Shown: positions 5,767 to 16,240, counted from the first letter of the stretch. The stretch: 34,083 nucleotides of DNA from Streptococcus sp. DD12 (GCF_001578885.1 NZ_KQ969498.1:23995-58077), one strand, 5' to 3'. Notes: a model not told the origin generated them from the sequence alone. A program made the numbers and translations.

Positions 5767-6417
5767 CTACTGCTTGGTCGCCTCAAAATAAGGAAACAGC
5801 GCTTCAAAACCTTTATGGATTTGGGTGACTAGGTCAGGTAAGGTCTGTTCAGCTGTTAAGGCAATGTCAGTCTTTAATAAGACCTTACGGACACGCCCCT
5901 CTGCCAAGGCAGTTTGTAAGTGGCGCTGGTTGAGTTCATCAGCCGCCAAACGATAGGAAGGCCCACCGGCAACTTCTTGGACCTGAAAATAAAGGGGCTC
6001 ACGCACAGGCAAGTCTAGCACCTTTGCTTGGTAGTTCAAGGTCTCGTCATCCTTATGCCGCTCAATAAAAGACAGCTCACAAGAAAGGCCAAATTTTTGG
6101 GCTTCGCCATACAAACGTAAGGCCATGAGCGGGCGATTGAGACTGTCTGCCTCTCCTAGAAAATAAACCCAAAAATGCGGACGAAGCCTTTGGGCTTGGT
6201 TAGCCCAGAGGCTGACTCTTTGTATCTGGACCTGGTCCCAGTCCTTGGCAACAGCCTCTGCTAGAGCTGTAAAGGCATCACGCGCTTCTTGTCCGAGTTG
6301 TCGGAGAGCTTGCATGGCTTGGGCTTTTTCGCCAGCTTTTTCCGGTTTGACATACTTTTTGCCATCTTGGGCCAGAAAGTCCGAGAGAGCTTGATAAGAA
6401 TAAGGAGTTTTTGCCAT
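5767..6417 (-). CDS. Conserved-looking protein of unknown function downstream of der
   Basis: 216 residues, soluble, no signal peptide or membrane segment. The N-terminal third is helical and charged (KPEKAGEKAQAMQALRQLG), the middle has aromatic strands (PHFWVYFLGEADSLNRP), and the end reads FEALFPYFEATKQ. I do not recognise the family. The start MAKTPYSY lies two bases after the der stop, with only a weak ribosome site within the der end, so translation is likely coupled to der. It is last in that gene string, before a strong terminator. Confidence 0.7.
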   Translation of the reverse strand: MAKTPYSYQALSDFLAQDGKKYVKPEKAGEKAQAMQALRQLGQEARDAFTALAEAVAKDWDQVQIQRVSLWANQAQRLRPHFWVYFLGEADSLNRPLMALRLYGEAQKFGLSCELSFIERHKDDETLNYQAKVLDLPVREPLYFQVQEVAGGPSYRLAADELNQRHLQTALAEGRVRKVLLKTDIALTAEQTLPDLVTQIHKGFEALFPYFEATKQ

Positions 6418-6418
6418 C

Positions 6419-7729
6419 TTATTTCCGTTTTCGGGCAATCAAGCGAATTGGCGTCCCCTCAAAACCAAAGGCTTCTCGAATTTGATTTTCCAAAAAGCGT
6501 AGGTAAGAGAAGTGCATGAGTTCTTCTTCGTTGACGAAAACGACAAAGGTAGGTGGTTTAACAGCCACTTGAGTGGCATAAAAAATCTTCAGGCGTCTGC
6601 CTTTATCCGTCGGTGTCGGGTTGATGGCAATCGCATCCATGATAACGTCGTTAAGCACAGCAGATGGGATGCGCCGGTTTTGGCTCTCGCTGATGGTTTT
6701 AATCAACTCAGGCAAGCGATTGAGGCGCTGTTTGGTCACAGCTGAGACAAAGACGATGGGGGCATAGGTGAGAAATTGGAACTCATGGCGCAAATCTTCT
6801 TCCCACTGGCTCGTGGTGTGGTTGTCCTTTTTGATGGCATCCCATTTGTTGACCACCAAAAGAATCCCTTTACCGGCCTCATAGGCAAAACCTGCAATCC
6901 GCTTGTCGTATTCACGAATGCCTTCTTCGGCATTGATAACCATCAGGACAATATCAGACCGGTCAATGGCACGCATGGCACGCATCACCGAATATTTTTC
7001 CGTATTTTCGTACACCTTACCGGACTTACGCATACCTGCGGTATCAATCATGGTAAACTCTTGCCCATCAGCATCGGTAAAATGCGTATCAATCGCATCC
7101 CGCGTTGTTCCTGCAACCGGACTAGCGATGACGCGGTCTTCCCCTAAAATGGCATTGATAAGGCTGGATTTCCCGACATTTGGCCGACCAATCAGGCTGA
7201 ATTTGATAACGTCAGAATTATCTTCTTCCGTCTCGATGGGGAGATTTTCCACAATAGCATCTAGCACATCACCAGTCCCAATCCCGTGAACAGATGAAAC
7301 GGGATAAGGGTCTCCTAGACCTAGGGTATAGAAGTCGTAAATCTCATTGCGCAATTCAGGATTATCCACCTTGTTGACCGCCAAAATGACAGGCTTGTCG
7401 GCCCGATAGAGCATCTTGGCTACATACTCGTCAGCATCGGTCACCCCTTCTTTGGCAGATACGACAAAAACAATCACATCAGCCTCTTGCATGGCAATGT
7501 CCGCTTGGTGCTTGATTTGCTCCATAAAAGGGGCATCGACATCGTCGATACCGCCTGTATCGATGATAGAAAACTGACGATTGAGCCACTCCGCTTGCGC
7601 ATAGATGCGGTCACGGGTAACACCTTCGACATCTTCAACGATAGAAATGCGTTCGCCGGCAATACGGTTAAAAAGCGTCGACTTTCCGACATTTGGACGG
7701 CCGACAATAGCAACAGTTGGTAAACTCAT
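6419..7729 (-). CDS. der: Ribosome biogenesis GTPase Der (EngA)
   Basis: 436 residues with two tandem G domains: G1 GRPNVGKST at about 10-18 and a second GRPNVGKSS near 181-189, each followed by DTxG and NKxD motifs (NKVD, NKWD), then a KH-like C-terminal domain ending in RLIARKRK. Der is an essential GTPase for maturation of the 50S subunit. The start overlaps the dnaI stop by four bases. Confidence 0.96.
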   Translation of the reverse strand: MSLPTVAIVGRPNVGKSTLFNRIAGERISIVEDVEGVTRDRIYAQAEWLNRQFSIIDTGGIDDVDAPFMEQIKHQADIAMQEADVIVFVVSAKEGVTDADEYVAKMLYRADKPVILAVNKVDNPELRNEIYDFYTLGLGDPYPVSSVHGIGTGDVLDAIVENLPIETEEDNSDVIKFSLIGRPNVGKSSLINAILGEDRVIASPVAGTTRDAIDTHFTDADGQEFTMIDTAGMRKSGKVYENTEKYSVMRAMRAIDRSDIVLMVINAEEGIREYDKRIAGFAYEAGKGILLVVNKWDAIKKDNHTTSQWEEDLRHEFQFLTYAPIVFVSAVTKQRLNRLPELIKTISESQNRRIPSAVLNDVIMDAIAINPTPTDKGRRLKIFYATQVAVKPPTFVVFVNEEELMHFSYLRFLENQIREAFGFEGTPIRLIARKRK

Positions 7730-8643
7730 GGTTTCTTCTCATTTCTACGGTTTGCGCCCTCTAGATGCATAGGATGGGCTAAAAATCTGACACGTTCCAG
7801 CACGCGCTGGGCCTGCCAGGTTTCATCACCTTTTTTTCCTTGTGCAAAATGGCGCTCTAGTTCAGTTAAATTGTAATTGGATGTGAAAAATGTTGGGAGT
7901 TCTTCCAGCATACGGTGCTGTAAAATAACTTGCAAAACCTCGTCACGCATCCAGCTTGACGCTTGCTCTGCTCCGATATCGTCAATAATCAGCACTTGGA
8001 CGGACTTGACACGGTCGATTTCTTCTTTGACTGAACCACTTGCAATCGCATTGCGCACATCAATCACAAAGCTGGGAAAATGCAAGAGTGTCGTCGCTAC
8101 CTGAAGACGTTCAGAGAGTTCATGAGCCATAGCCGCCAGCATGTAGGATTTCCCAACCCCCATATCACCATAGAGGTAAAGCCCCTTGCTCCCAACCGCC
8201 TGGAAGTTATCCAGAAAGTCTACAATGGCCTCGTAAATCCGACCACGGCTGATATCATCCAAGGAAATATCTTCTAAATGCAAATCCTTGTAAGACCGAG
8301 GCATGCTGACAAGCTCAATGCGGTCGCTGACAGCGCGCTTGGCTTGAGCTTCTTTGAGCGCTGCGGTCTCTTTATAGGTGACGTCCACGAAGCCTTCATT
8401 CATGACCAGGACAGGCTCATAGCCTTTAGCCACATAATCGTCTTTACGTTGCAAATATTTATCACGTTCCAAGCGAAATTGGTTAAACTTGGGCAAGCCC
8501 TGTACAATCTGCGCCTGACTCAAGCCTTCTTGACTAATGAAGTTGGCGACATCTGGGTCAGCTAAAATTTGCGCTTCGATAGCTTGGGAATCCCCTCTCA
8601 TCAGACGGCCACTTTTAGCCATCGCTTGTCCGATGCTCTCCAT
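7726..8643 (-). CDS. dnaI: Primosomal protein DnaI (helicase loader)
   Basis: 305 residues. An N-terminal helicase-interacting domain (about 1-120) precedes an AAA+ ATPase domain with Walker [11 protein letters not shown] near 160 and Walker [11 protein letters not shown] near 215. DnaI loads the replicative helicase at oriC and at restarted forks together with DnaB and DnaD. It begins immediately after the dnaB stop and overlaps der by four bases. Confidence 0.94.
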   Translation of the reverse strand: MESIGQAMAKSGRLMRGDSQAIEAQILADPDVANFISQEGLSQAQIVQGLPKFNQFRLERDKYLQRKDDYVAKGYEPVLVMNEGFVDVTYKETAALKEAQAKRAVSDRIELVSMPRSYKDLHLEDISLDDISRGRIYEAIVDFLDNFQAVGSKGLYLYGDMGVGKSYMLAAMAHELSERLQVATTLLHFPSFVIDVRNAIASGSVKEEIDRVKSVQVLIIDDIGAEQASSWMRDEVLQVILQHRMLEELPTFFTSNYNLTELERHFAQGKKGDETWQAQRVLERVRFLAHPMHLEGANRRNEKKP

Positions 8644-9816
8644 CTACTTTGTATCCTTTCCGAGTTTTTCCAGGCGCTCACGGCTGCGTTTGCGCAAGGC
8701 TTCTAGCTCAGCTAAATCTGCTTGGGTGGTTTGATTCTCATAACTAGGGTTAGACCACTCAGGGACATTGGTTTGTGCTGGAGCTTGTGACTTCTTCTGG
8801 TTGCTGCGTTTAGCTTCCTTAAAGTCTCGCATTTTTAGGATGGCATCTGCTGCCGTTGTCACTTTTTGGTAGGCAAAATCATTGGCCAGCTTGGTGATGT
8901 AGCGTTTGTTCAAGTTAGCCGAACGTGTTTTATTGAGCGTGTACAAGACCATAACATTGATAACTTCATCTAAGAAGCCTTGTTGCGCTAAATCTTCTAA
9001 AACGTCCCGCTCTTGCTTGGTCACTTGCGCATGCCTGGTTTTTTTAATTTTGGCCAAAAAGGTAGCTGCCGAATCCCGTTGAGCTTCTTGGACGACGACG
9101 GCTTCCTTAGCCGTTAGGCTCAATTGACCTGTCGTTTGTGGCTTTTTGAGGGTGGCCAGTATCCGTTGCGGGCGAATCACCTTGCGACTGGCAGTCTCCT
9201 TGGCAATGACATAAAGCTGGTGCCAGGTTAATTTTTCCTGCTCGGCTAAGCGGTAAAGGGTGATGGTATCCGCCTGTTCATCCTCAAAGCGCAAACCATC
9301 CTTGGCCATCTGCTCCTTGAAATAATCAAAGGCAAACGTCTCAACGGCTGTTTCCGCTTCGGGTGTTAAGACTTGACCTTGGTCACCAAAGACTTGGGCA
9401 AAACTCCTGGTCACGTCTTCTGCACTAGGGACTTGTTGCTTGAGATGCGCAACAGCGGGTTCCCCAATTTTTTGGGTCAGCAAACTTTCCAAAACCGCTT
9501 GCTTTAAAAAAGTTTGCGTCGCTAAAGCCGGACGCAACAAAAACCAATGGTCATCACCCTGCTGATAATGCTTGATGAGACCAATCCCCTCTAAAATGGC
9601 CAGATTCTTTTGTAAAGGCGCCATCCCGAACTGCATATGATTGAGAATCTCACTAAACCGATGAGCAACAGCCCCAGCATCGTAAAAGGCCAAAAAATAC
9701 TGATAGAGCAAAACCGCTTCATTGCCCACTATCGGGAGATAACAAGACAGAAGGCTGGGTTGCGCCTGAGCGATTTTATTGGCAGCAAGGTAGTGAAAGT
9801 GGTCACTCGCTTTCAT
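8644..9816 (-). CDS. dnaB: Replication initiation / membrane attachment protein DnaB
   Basis: 390 residues, Firmicutes-type DnaB (helicase co-loader, not the E. coli DnaB helicase). It has an N-terminal winged-helix part (about 1-110), a DnaD-like domain toward residues 290-350 ([18 protein letters not shown]) and a charged, Gln/Ser-rich C-terminus. It works with DnaD and DnaI to recruit the helicase. Its start lies inside the last codons of nrdR (14-base overlap). Confidence 0.93.
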   Translation of the reverse strand: MKASDHFHYLAANKIAQAQPSLLSCYLPIVGNEAVLLYQYFLAFYDAGAVAHRFSEILNHMQFGMAPLQKNLAILEGIGLIKHYQQGDDHWFLLRPALATQTFLKQAVLESLLTQKIGEPAVAHLKQQVPSAEDVTRSFAQVFGDQGQVLTPEAETAVETFAFDYFKEQMAKDGLRFEDEQADTITLYRLAEQEKLTWHQLYVIAKETASRKVIRPQRILATLKKPQTTGQLSLTAKEAVVVQEAQRDSAATFLAKIKKTRHAQVTKQERDVLEDLAQQGFLDEVINVMVLYTLNKTRSANLNKRYITKLANDFAYQKVTTAADAILKMRDFKEAKRSNQKKSQAPAQTNVPEWSNPSYENQTTQADLAELEALRKRSRERLEKLGKDTK

Positions 9817-10297
9817 CTGTGGTCACCTGACTCTTGCGACTACGCACGGTTCGAGACAGTTGTTGCAAGAGGGCCTCAATCTCATCAACGTCTTTGAAAC
9901 TCTTATAGACACTGGCAAAACGGACATAGGTAATCTCATCCAGGATTGCCAACTCATCCATCACCAAATTACCGATCACTTCACTCGGTGCTTCACTGTC
10001 ATAATCAGAACGCAATTTTTGCTCAATCCGATTCACAATTTTCTCAATATCTCGGCTAGAAACCGGCCGTTTCTGCGCACTCAAGACAATGCCCTGCATA
10101 ATCTTGTCTCGGGAAAACTGTTCTCTGGTGCCATCTTTTTTAATGACTAAAAATGGTAATTCTTCAATCCTTTCAAAGGTCGTAAAACGAAAATGACAGC
10201 TTTCACACTCTCTTCTGCGCCGAATGGTATTGCCATCTTCAGCCTGACGGCTGTCAACGACACTCGACTTACTGCTGCCACATTTTGGACACCGCAT
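9803..10297 (-). CDS. nrdR: Ribonucleotide reductase repressor NrdR
   Basis: 164 residues. A zinc ribbon with Cys3, Cys6, Cys31 and Cys34 is followed by an ATP-cone domain (about 46-136; [16 protein letters not shown]). NrdR senses ATP/dATP and represses nrd operons. It heads the nrdR-dnaB-dnaI-der string with its own promoter. In streptococci such as S. pyogenes covRS lies directly upstream of this cluster; here only a covR-like gene is present. Confidence 0.96.
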   Translation of the reverse strand: MRCPKCGSSKSSVVDSRQAEDGNTIRRRRECESCHFRFTTFERIEELPFLVIKKDGTREQFSRDKIMQGIVLSAQKRPVSSRDIEKIVNRIEQKLRSDYDSEAPSEVIGNLVMDELAILDEITYVRFASVYKSFKDVDEIEALLQQLSRTVRSRKSQVTTDESE

Positions 10298-10330
10298 GCA
10301 CTCCCCTCCTTTTGTTTGCTTTATAGTGCC

Positions 10331-10359
10331 ATTTTATCATATTTCAAGGGTAAGGACAA
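10331..10359 (-). promoter_or_regulatory. nrdR promoter
   Basis: Minus strand TTGTCC (10354-10359), 17 bp, extended TGA-TAAAAT (10331-10336), about 35 bases before the ATG. Confidence 0.7.
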
Positions 10360-10406
10360 AGCCCCCACCCCCTAGGACTTGCCTTTCTCTGGCTAAGAAT
10401 AAGCCT

Positions 10407-10442
10407 AAAAAAGCAAGCCTCAGCCAATGCCAGCGGCCGCTT
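10407..10442 (-). terminator. Probable terminator after the covR-like gene
   Basis: Minus strand AAGCGGCC pairs imperfectly with GGCT-gag-GCTT (one bulge) and is followed by GCTTTTTT. The first arm overlaps the stop codon. It is the only candidate terminator between this gene and nrdR. Confidence 0.45.
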
Positions 10443-11154
10443 AAAGGTCATTGGCATCGCTGTCATCATCACGAACCATATAGCCCACTCCTCGAACCGT
10501 CGCGATATAGCTGCTCTGACCCTCGATATCAATTTTTTCACGTAAATACCGTACATAAACATCAACCACATTTGTTGCAGCCTTTTCATCCGCCTGCCAG
10601 ACTTGCTCACGAAGCATTTCACGACTCATGGCTTTATTTCGATTGCATAATAGGGTATTAAATAAGGTGAACTCCCTATTGGTCAGCGGGATAACATCTG
10701 CACCTCGCTTAGCCACCCGCTTGGCAGGATCTAAATGGATATCACGAAAGACTTGTGGCACCAAAGCCAACTGCCGGTTTTGTTCGATGGACTGCCGGCG
10801 AAAAGCAGCCCTTAAGCGAGCTAAAAGTTCTGCCGTATCATAGGGTTTTGAGACATAATCATCCGCACCCACTTCTAAGGCGGATACCGCATCCACCGCA
10901 CTGGTTCGTTCAGATATCATCAAGACATAAGGGCTATGTTTTTGATGCAAACGGCGCGTGACTTCCATGCCATTTAAGGTAGGCAACAACAAATCGATAA
11001 TGACAGCATCAACAGCTTCTTCAACCGCAAGGTCCAAGCCCTTTCGGCCTTCTTGGTGGCTTAAGACGGTGTAACCCTCTTCTTCTAAGTCTTTGATGAG
11101 CTCCTCACGCAAATCAGCGTCTGGTTCTAAAACCAGTACTTTCTTTGACGCCAT
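10441..11154 (-). CDS. covR: CovR-like OmpR-family response regulator, orphan
   Basis: 237 residues: receiver domain (1-120) and OmpR winged-helix DNA-binding domain (about 140-230). The end (TNVVDVYVRYLREKIDI...ATVRGVGYMVR) resembles CovR/CsrR of streptococci closely. The receiver keeps the phospho-acceptor Asp54 and Lys103, but the acidic pair is Glu10-Pro11 (normally Glu/Asp-Asp), and the switch Thr is Ser81. No kinase gene follows; nrdR comes next after about 140 bp. The start MASKK has GGAAGGGAAG upstream. CovR represses virulence and capsule or glucan genes in relatives; phosphorylation here may be altered or come from a non-cognate kinase. Confidence 0.85.
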   Translation of the reverse strand: MASKKVLVLEPDADLREELIKDLEEEGYTVLSHQEGRKGLDLAVEEAVDAVIIDLLLPTLNGMEVTRRLHQKHSPYVLMISERTSAVDAVSALEVGADDYVSKPYDTAELLARLRAAFRRQSIEQNRQLALVPQVFRDIHLDPAKRVAKRGADVIPLTNREFTLFNTLLCNRNKAMSREMLREQVWQADEKAATNVVDVYVRYLREKIDIEGQSSYIATVRGVGYMVRDDDSDANDL

Positions 11155-11158
11155 GTCG

Positions 11159-11707
11159 TCACTTCCCTTCCTCATCACTAAACAAGTCACTTAAGGCACC
11201 AAAAGGATTTTCAGCTGCCTTTTTGGCTTCTTTGCGGGCCTGATAATCCTCTTCACTGAGAATTTCCCATTCTTTGCCAGATACCATACCAGCCCCTGCG
11301 ACTTCTTCATCTGTTAAAACTCTCAGCGGAATGGCCATCAGGATATTGTCTACCACCGACTCGGATAGGTCAATCCTATCCCCTTCGACAAGCAGAGCCA
11401 AGTCATCATCAACCAATTGGCGGTGCTGGTCTAGTTGCGAAGCTTGAACAAAAATCTCAGTGACCGGCTCATTAAACTCCAGAGCCACTGGCTGCAAGGA
11501 CCGACTAGATGGTAGGGTAATCGTATAGGTCATCTGATAGGTCAACACATAGAGGCCATCTTCCTCACTCACATGGCCTTCTACCTGAACAGGCGTCAAC
11601 TCTTCTACTTGTGGGTCTCGCTGTTTAATCTCATCAGCCAACTGCAGGGTTTCTGAGATAGACAGGCCCTCACCGCCCGCCTTTTGAATATCTTTCAAAT
11701 AGAGCAT
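11159..11707 (-). CDS. YceD-family (DUF177) protein
   Basis: 182 residues, soluble and acidic. The pattern of an N-terminal beta-rich half (VEGHVSEEDGLYVLTYQMTYTITLPSSRSL) and a C-terminus ending ENPFGALSDLF fits the YceD/DUF177 family, linked to 23S rRNA or large-subunit metabolism and often found before rpmF. No rpmF is present here. The start MLYLKD has AAAGGAGAAG. It lies four bases upstream of the covR-like gene and probably shares its transcript. Confidence 0.8.
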   Translation of the reverse strand: MLYLKDIQKAGGEGLSISETLQLADEIKQRDPQVEELTPVQVEGHVSEEDGLYVLTYQMTYTITLPSSRSLQPVALEFNEPVTEIFVQASQLDQHRQLVDDDLALLVEGDRIDLSESVVDNILMAIPLRVLTDEEVAGAGMVSGKEWEILSEEDYQARKEAKKAAENPFGALSDLFSDEEGK

Positions 11708-11746
11708 AGCTTCTCCTTTATACATTATTAATTTCTTCTAATTTTA

Positions 11747-11775
11747 ATTGTATCACGTCTCCATGGCTTTGTCAC
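11747..11775 (-). promoter_or_regulatory. Promoter of the yceD-covR transcript
   Basis: Minus strand GTGACA (11770-11775), 17 bp, extended TGA-TACAAT (11747-11752). Confidence 0.65.
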
Positions 11776-11782
11776 CTTAAAA

Positions 11783-11818
11783 GAAAAACAAAGAGAGCCA
11801 AGATGATGGGCTCTCTTT
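11783..11818 (-). terminator. lemA-htpX terminator
   Basis: Minus strand AAAGAGAGCC-loop-GGCTCTCTTT followed by GTTTTTC, directly after htpX. Confidence 0.85.
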
Positions 11819-11823
11819 TTATA

Positions 11824-12717
11824 CTACATATGTTCTAGACGGTCAATGCGATCTGCAATCGGCGGATGGGTAAAGAAAAGACTTTGCAGATTGGATTCTT
11901 TTTTGGGGGAATTGATATAAAGCGCAGCTGACGCATTGTCTACTTCTTGCTCCATATCGGGTGAATGGTCTAGCTTTTTGAGGGCTGATATCAATCCGTA
12001 AGGGTTGCGAGTCAGTTCAACAGAACTGGCATCGGCTTGGTATTCCCTTTGTCGGGAAATCGCCAATTGGACCAAACTAGCCGCCAAGGGCGCTAAAATC
12101 AAGGATAAGAGTGAGAAGACAAGGAGCAGAATTTCCAGACCGCTACTACTTTCACGGTCATCCCTTCGATTCCCGCCTCCAAACCACATCATCCGACTCC
12201 CAACTGAGGACAAGAGGGTGATGGCAGACGCCAGAGCCACTGCAATGGTCGAAATGCGAATATCATAATTGCGAATGTGACTAATTTCATGGCCAATAAC
12301 CCCTTCAAGCTCTTCGCGATTCATCACGTCTAGCAGTCCTGTCGTCACAGCAACAGCCGCATTGTCAGGACTAGAACCCGTCGCAAAAGCATTTAAAGAA
12401 TTATCCTCAAGAATGAAAACACGTGGCATAGGAATTTTAGCAACCAAGGCCATATCCTCAACGGTATGATAGAGCTGTGGCGCCTCTTCTTCCGTTACTT
12501 CACGCGCATGATTCATCTGCATAACGACTGCCGTTGACTGAAAAATCATGCTTATCGCATAAATGAAGCCGATAATCAGGGCAATCACAATGCCTCCCAG
12601 GGCATTTCCCAGCCATAGATAACCTACTGCTGCGCCTATGGCCGCCAACAAAAGGAAGAAGACCAACAAGAGGTAAACCGTACGGCGCTTATTACGCGCA
12701 ATTTGTTGGTAAAGCAT
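11824..12717 (-). CDS. htpX: Membrane zinc metalloprotease HtpX
   Basis: 297 residues, M48 peptidase. Two N-terminal membrane helices (about 15-60) precede the zinc motif HEISH near residue 142 ([14 protein letters not shown]); two further helices follow (about 155-215), and a Glu ligand lies in [13 protein letters not shown]. HtpX degrades damaged membrane proteins. It is paired with lemA, five bases upstream, a common streptococcal arrangement. Confidence 0.95.
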   Translation of the reverse strand: MLYQQIARNKRRTVYLLLVFFLLLAAIGAAVGYLWLGNALGGIVIALIIGFIYAISMIFQSTAVVMQMNHAREVTEEEAPQLYHTVEDMALVAKIPMPRVFILEDNSLNAFATGSSPDNAAVAVTTGLLDVMNREELEGVIGHEISHIRNYDIRISTIAVALASAITLLSSVGSRMMWFGGGNRRDDRESSSGLEILLLVFSLLSLILAPLAASLVQLAISRQREYQADASSVELTRNPYGLISALKKLDHSPDMEQEVDNASAALYINSPKKESNLQSLFFTHPPIADRIDRLEHM

Positions 12718-12722
12718 AGGAC

Positions 12723-13292
12723 TTAGTCTCCTAAGCCATTATCCCCAAAATTAACCTTGGGTACTTCTTTTTCTTCAGCTGGTGTTTCCAAAAATTCAAC
12801 TGGCGCAAAGTTGAACATCCCTGCAATGATGTTGCTTGGGAAAGTTTGTAAGCGCATGTTGTAGTTGGCTGTTGTTGAATTGTAGAGTTGACGCGCATAG
12901 GAAATTTTATTTTCCGTATTGGCCAATTCTTCTTGCAACTGGCTATAGTTATTATTGGCCTTTAGGTCAGGGTAATTTTCAGCTACTGCAAAGATACCAG
13001 CCACTTGACGACTCAAGGCATCACTGGCTTCCATGGCCGCTTGAGGCGTTTTCGCATCAGCCACTTGCGCCCGCAATTGGGTAACTTTTTCCAAAGTTCC
13101 TTGTTCATATTTTCCGTAACCCTTTACCGTCTCAATCAGGTTAGGAATCAAATCATTACGGCGTTTCAGCTGAACGTCTATCTGGCTCCAACTCTCTGTT
13201 GTGTGCATCCGTGCTTGTACCAAGCCGTTATAAGTCATCACAACCCAAGCAACAATAACCAGAATGACAGCGATAATAATAAGAAAAATCAT
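12723..13292 (-). CDS. lemA: LemA family protein
   Basis: 189 residues. One N-terminal membrane helix ([18 protein letters not shown]) is followed by a long helical domain with the family segments [18 protein letters not shown] and [22 protein letters not shown]. The start at MIFL has AGGAAG upstream; a longer frame exists without a ribosome site. Cellular role poorly defined; commonly co-transcribed with htpX. Confidence 0.93.
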   Translation of the reverse strand: MIFLIIIAVILVIVAWVVMTYNGLVQARMHTTESWSQIDVQLKRRNDLIPNLIETVKGYGKYEQGTLEKVTQLRAQVADAKTPQAAMEASDALSRQVAGIFAVAENYPDLKANNNYSQLQEELANTENKISYARQLYNSTTANYNMRLQTFPSNIIAGMFNFAPVEFLETPAEEKEVPKVNFGDNGLGD

Positions 13293-13419
13293 AGGTTGTC
13301 TTCCTTTCTTTTTTCTCATTATACCAAAAATAGTCAAGAAAAACCGCTCACACTAACACAAGCGTCTAGACTGGTCTAAATTGTGATAAAATGTAAGAGA
13401 CTAGAAAAAGGAGACTGAC

Positions 13420-14133
13420 ATGACCCCAGAAGAATTTTATGCCAATCTTGAGCGTTTAGGCTTTCGTTTGACAGACCAACAAAAAGCGCAATTTGCCAGC
13501 TATTTTGAAACCCTGGTTGACTGGAATACACGCATGAATCTGACAGCCATCACCGACCAAGAAGGTGTCTATCTCAAGCATTTTTACGATTCACTGGCAC
13601 CTATCTTACTCGGCTACCTCGATGAACGCCCCATCAAACTTCTTGATATCGGTGCCGGAGCAGGATTTCCCAGCCTCCCGATGAAAATCCTCTTTCCTCA
13701 GTTAGAGGTGACTATCATCGACTCTCTCAACAAGCGCATCACCTTTTTACAAGCGCTGGCAGACAAGCTCGCCTTGGACGGCGTTCATTTTTACCATGGC
13801 CGAGCTGAAGATTTTGGACAAGATGCCGAGTTCCGTGGGCAATTTGACCTGGTGACTGCACGCGCAGTGGCTGCTCTACCAGTTCTTTTAGAACTCACCA
13901 TCCCTTTTCTCAAGATTGGTGGTCGTCTAATCGCCCTCAAGGCCTCAAGCGCAGGAAGTGAACTCAAAGAAGCTGACGGTGCCCTCTTAACTCTCTTTTG
14001 TCAAGTGACTAAAAGCAAGGACTATCAGTTACCTAACGGCGACCCTAGAAATTTAACCATTGTTACCAAGAAAAAAGAAACCCCTAAACGTTACCCACGA
14101 AAAGCCGGAACTCCCAATAAAAATCCGCTCTAG
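13420..14133 (+). CDS. rsmG: 16S rRNA (guanine527-N7)-methyltransferase RsmG (GidB)
   Basis: 237 residues, class I methyltransferase. SAM-binding motif [17 protein letters not shown] lies near residue 70, and [12 protein letters not shown] and GGRLIALKA follow as in GidB. It methylates G527 of 16S rRNA. Good ribosome site (AAAGGAGAC) and an extended -10 (TGA-TAAAAT) about 30 bases upstream. First of three co-directional genes, divergent from lemA. Confidence 0.95.
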   Translation: MTPEEFYANLERLGFRLTDQQKAQFASYFETLVDWNTRMNLTAITDQEGVYLKHFYDSLAPILLGYLDERPIKLLDIGAGAGFPSLPMKILFPQLEVTIIDSLNKRITFLQALADKLALDGVHFYHGRAEDFGQDAEFRGQFDLVTARAVAALPVLLELTIPFLKIGGRLIALKASSAGSELKEADGALLTLFCQVTKSKDYQLPNGDPRNLTIVTKKKETPKRYPRKAGTPNKNPL

Positions 14134-14145
14134 GAGGCTATTGCT

Positions 14146-15522
14146 GTGCCTGAATTTTACAACCGTCTCCCCATTACGCAACGCATTGTCGTCAGTTTTT
14201 TGGCGGTCATCGCTTTGGGGAGTTTTGTCTTATCACTCCCTTGGGTTTTCCAAAAAGGGGTGGCCTATCCCGGCTATTTTGACATTTTGTTTAACACCGT
14301 GTCTATCGTCTGTGTAACGGGTCTCAATACTTTCTCCGTCGGCTTGACCTACAATGTCTGGGGGCAAGCCATTGTCATGGCGCTCATTCAAATCGGAGGC
14401 TTAGGGCTGGTTACCCTCGTTTCCCTGTCCTACTACGCCATAAACCGGCGCATGTCGCTCTCTGAACAAACCCTCCTCAAAAGCAGCCTGGCTTACGAGA
14501 CCTCAAAAGACCTCAAGCAGTACCTCTTTGGGGTCTATAAGGTAACCTTCGTCCTCGAAGCAGTCATGACCGCCTACTTCCTCATCGATTTCGTGCCACG
14601 ATTTGGCTGGAAGCGCGGCCTCTTTAACAGCCTCTTTCTCGCTGTATCCTCTTTTTGTAATGCCGGCTTTGACAATCTCCCGACCAGTCATAGCCTCATG
14701 GCACTAAAAACCAATCCCATTATCACTTCTGGCGTCATGTTTCTAATCTTTTCAGGGGCTATTGGTTTTCCAGTTTGGACGGACCTAGCCATTAAAGGGA
14801 AGATTTTTCTCAAACAACGTCCCCGACGTCTGTTATGGTTTTATCAAAGCTTACGGCCAAGTACGCTCTTGACCCTCAAAACAACGATTATCCTTCTGGT
14901 TTTGGGGACGCTCTCTTTCTGGGCAGTTGAAGCTCACAACCCAGCTACCATTGGCCGCTTAAACTTTTGGCAACAAGGTTGGGTGTCCCTCTTTCAAGCG
15001 GTAACCATGCGGAGTGCTGGATTCACCACTATTGATTTTAACCAGACGCATCTCTCGACCAACTTTCTCTTTATGCTTCAAATGATGATGGGTGGGGGAC
15101 CTGGTGGTACCGCAGGTGGCGTTAAATTAGCCATCGTTGCCATTGTCGCTTTGCTCTTTATTTCTGAAATCCGTGGGCAAAAGCGGGTCACCTTCCAGCA
15201 ACGCATTATTTCCAGTGAAACCATCCGCCAAACCTTGACCATCTTAATTTTCTTTACCATTTTACTCTTTGCAGGTTTCTTTTTACTCTTGATAACTGAA
15301 AACGGCAAAGACCCCTTCCAGCTAGCTTTTGAAGCAACTTCGGCGCTGTCAACGGTTGGGGTTACTATGGATACAACCAGCCAATTGACCCGTGCTGGGC
15401 AATGGGTAATCATGGCTCTGATTTTTATCGGACGAGTAGGCCCCTTGACTGTTCTGATGGGCTTGCTCCAAACCCACAAGCGTGACAGCCACTACCCACA
15501 AACAGATATCATTCTCGGATAG
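14146..15522 (+). CDS. ktrB: Potassium uptake protein KtrB (TrkH family)
   Basis: 458 residues, integral membrane protein with four pore-loop repeats: VTGLNTFSVG, SSFCNAGFDN, TMRSAGFTTI and ATSALSTVGVT. The Gly in each forms the K+ selectivity filter. A gating-loop-like MMMGGGPGGTAGGVK lies near residue 315. GTG start with AGGAGGC upstream, 12 bases after rsmG. It works with KtrA encoded next, probably as a Na+-dependent K+ uptake system. Confidence 0.94.
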   Translation: MPEFYNRLPITQRIVVSFLAVIALGSFVLSLPWVFQKGVAYPGYFDILFNTVSIVCVTGLNTFSVGLTYNVWGQAIVMALIQIGGLGLVTLVSLSYYAINRRMSLSEQTLLKSSLAYETSKDLKQYLFGVYKVTFVLEAVMTAYFLIDFVPRFGWKRGLFNSLFLAVSSFCNAGFDNLPTSHSLMALKTNPIITSGVMFLIFSGAIGFPVWTDLAIKGKIFLKQRPRRLLWFYQSLRPSTLLTLKTTIILLVLGTLSFWAVEAHNPATIGRLNFWQQGWVSLFQAVTMRSAGFTTIDFNQTHLSTNFLFMLQMMMGGGPGGTAGGVKLAIVAIVALLFISEIRGQKRVTFQQRIISSETIRQTLTILIFFTILLFAGFFLLLITENGKDPFQLAFEATSALSTVGVTMDTTSQLTRAGQWVIMALIFIGRVGPLTVLMGLLQTHKRDSHYPQTDIILG

Positions 15523-15534
15523 AAAGGACTTCAT

Positions 15535-16206
15535 ATGTCTCAAAAAATTATCGGTATTCTAGGCTTAGGGGTCTTTGGTCGAAGCCTGGCTAAAGAGCTC
15601 AGCCGCTTTCATCACGACGTCATTGCCATTGACTCAAATCCCGAGCATGTCCAAGCCATTGCTGACGAAGTTGCTACCGTAGCCATCGGTGATTTTACCG
15701 ACTACGATTTTCTAGAAGATATGGGTATCCAAAACTGTGACCGTGTCGTTGTCGCCTCAGGAAATAGCTTGGAAGCTTCCGTCCTTGCCGTCATGCATTG
15801 CAAGAAGTTTGGGATTACTGATATCATTGCTAAAGCCAGAAGTAAAACCTATGAAGAAGTCCTCTATGCCATAGGAGCTGATTATGTCATCTCCCCTGAG
15901 AGGGAAATGGGACGACGCCTCGCTTCGACCTTGATGCGAAGCACAATTACAGATATTTTCCAATTGGAAGGCGACGTTTCGATTGTCGAATTTACAACAC
16001 CCAAACGTTGGAAAGGCCGAAGCCTTAAGGCCCTGGATATTCGTAAAAAATACGACCTCAACCTCATTGGCATCCGTGAGCACAAAAATTCCCCGCTAAG
16101 CACGGACATCGATCCCAATATGCAGCTCCAAGAGGATTCCGTTTTAGTAGGAATTACAAACACCCATACCTTTGAGCGCTATGATTACTTAGGTTACTTT
16201 AAATAA
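15535..16206 (+). CDS. ktrA: Potassium uptake regulatory subunit KtrA
   Basis: 223 residues: RCK N-terminal Rossmann domain (GILGLGVFGRSLAKEL near 7-22, acidic end DSNPEH) and RCK C-terminal domain (about 140-220). It forms the octameric ring that gates KtrB in response to ATP/ADP and possibly c-di-AMP. It lies 12 bases after ktrB and is followed by a strong terminator. Confidence 0.95.
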   Translation: MSQKIIGILGLGVFGRSLAKELSRFHHDVIAIDSNPEHVQAIADEVATVAIGDFTDYDFLEDMGIQNCDRVVVASGNSLEASVLAVMHCKKFGITDIIAKARSKTYEEVLYAIGADYVISPEREMGRRLASTLMRSTITDIFQLEGDVSIVEFTTPKRWKGRSLKALDIRKKYDLNLIGIREHKNSPLSTDIDPNMQLQEDSVLVGITNTHTFERYDYLGYFK

Positions 16207-16210
16207 ATCA

Positions 16211-16240
16211 AAAAGACCAGAACAGTGTTCTGGTCTTTTA
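16211..16240. terminator. Terminator after ktrA, possibly bidirectional
   Basis: AAAAGACCAGAAC-agt-GTTCTGGTCTTTT. The A-run and T-run allow termination of ktrA (+) and perhaps of metI (-), which ends about 80 bases away. Confidence 0.85.

Noticed and set aside
10298..10440. Possible covS remnant between nrdR and the covR-like gene
   Set aside because: Only about 140 bases, containing a probable terminator, a G-rich run and the nrdR promoter. No histidine kinase motif in any frame.
11159..11190. Upstream start for the covR-like gene overlapping the yceD-family gene
   Set aside because: The ATG at 11152-11154 has GGAAGGGAAG at good spacing and gives the normal receiver start; longer forms would overlap the preceding gene without better support.
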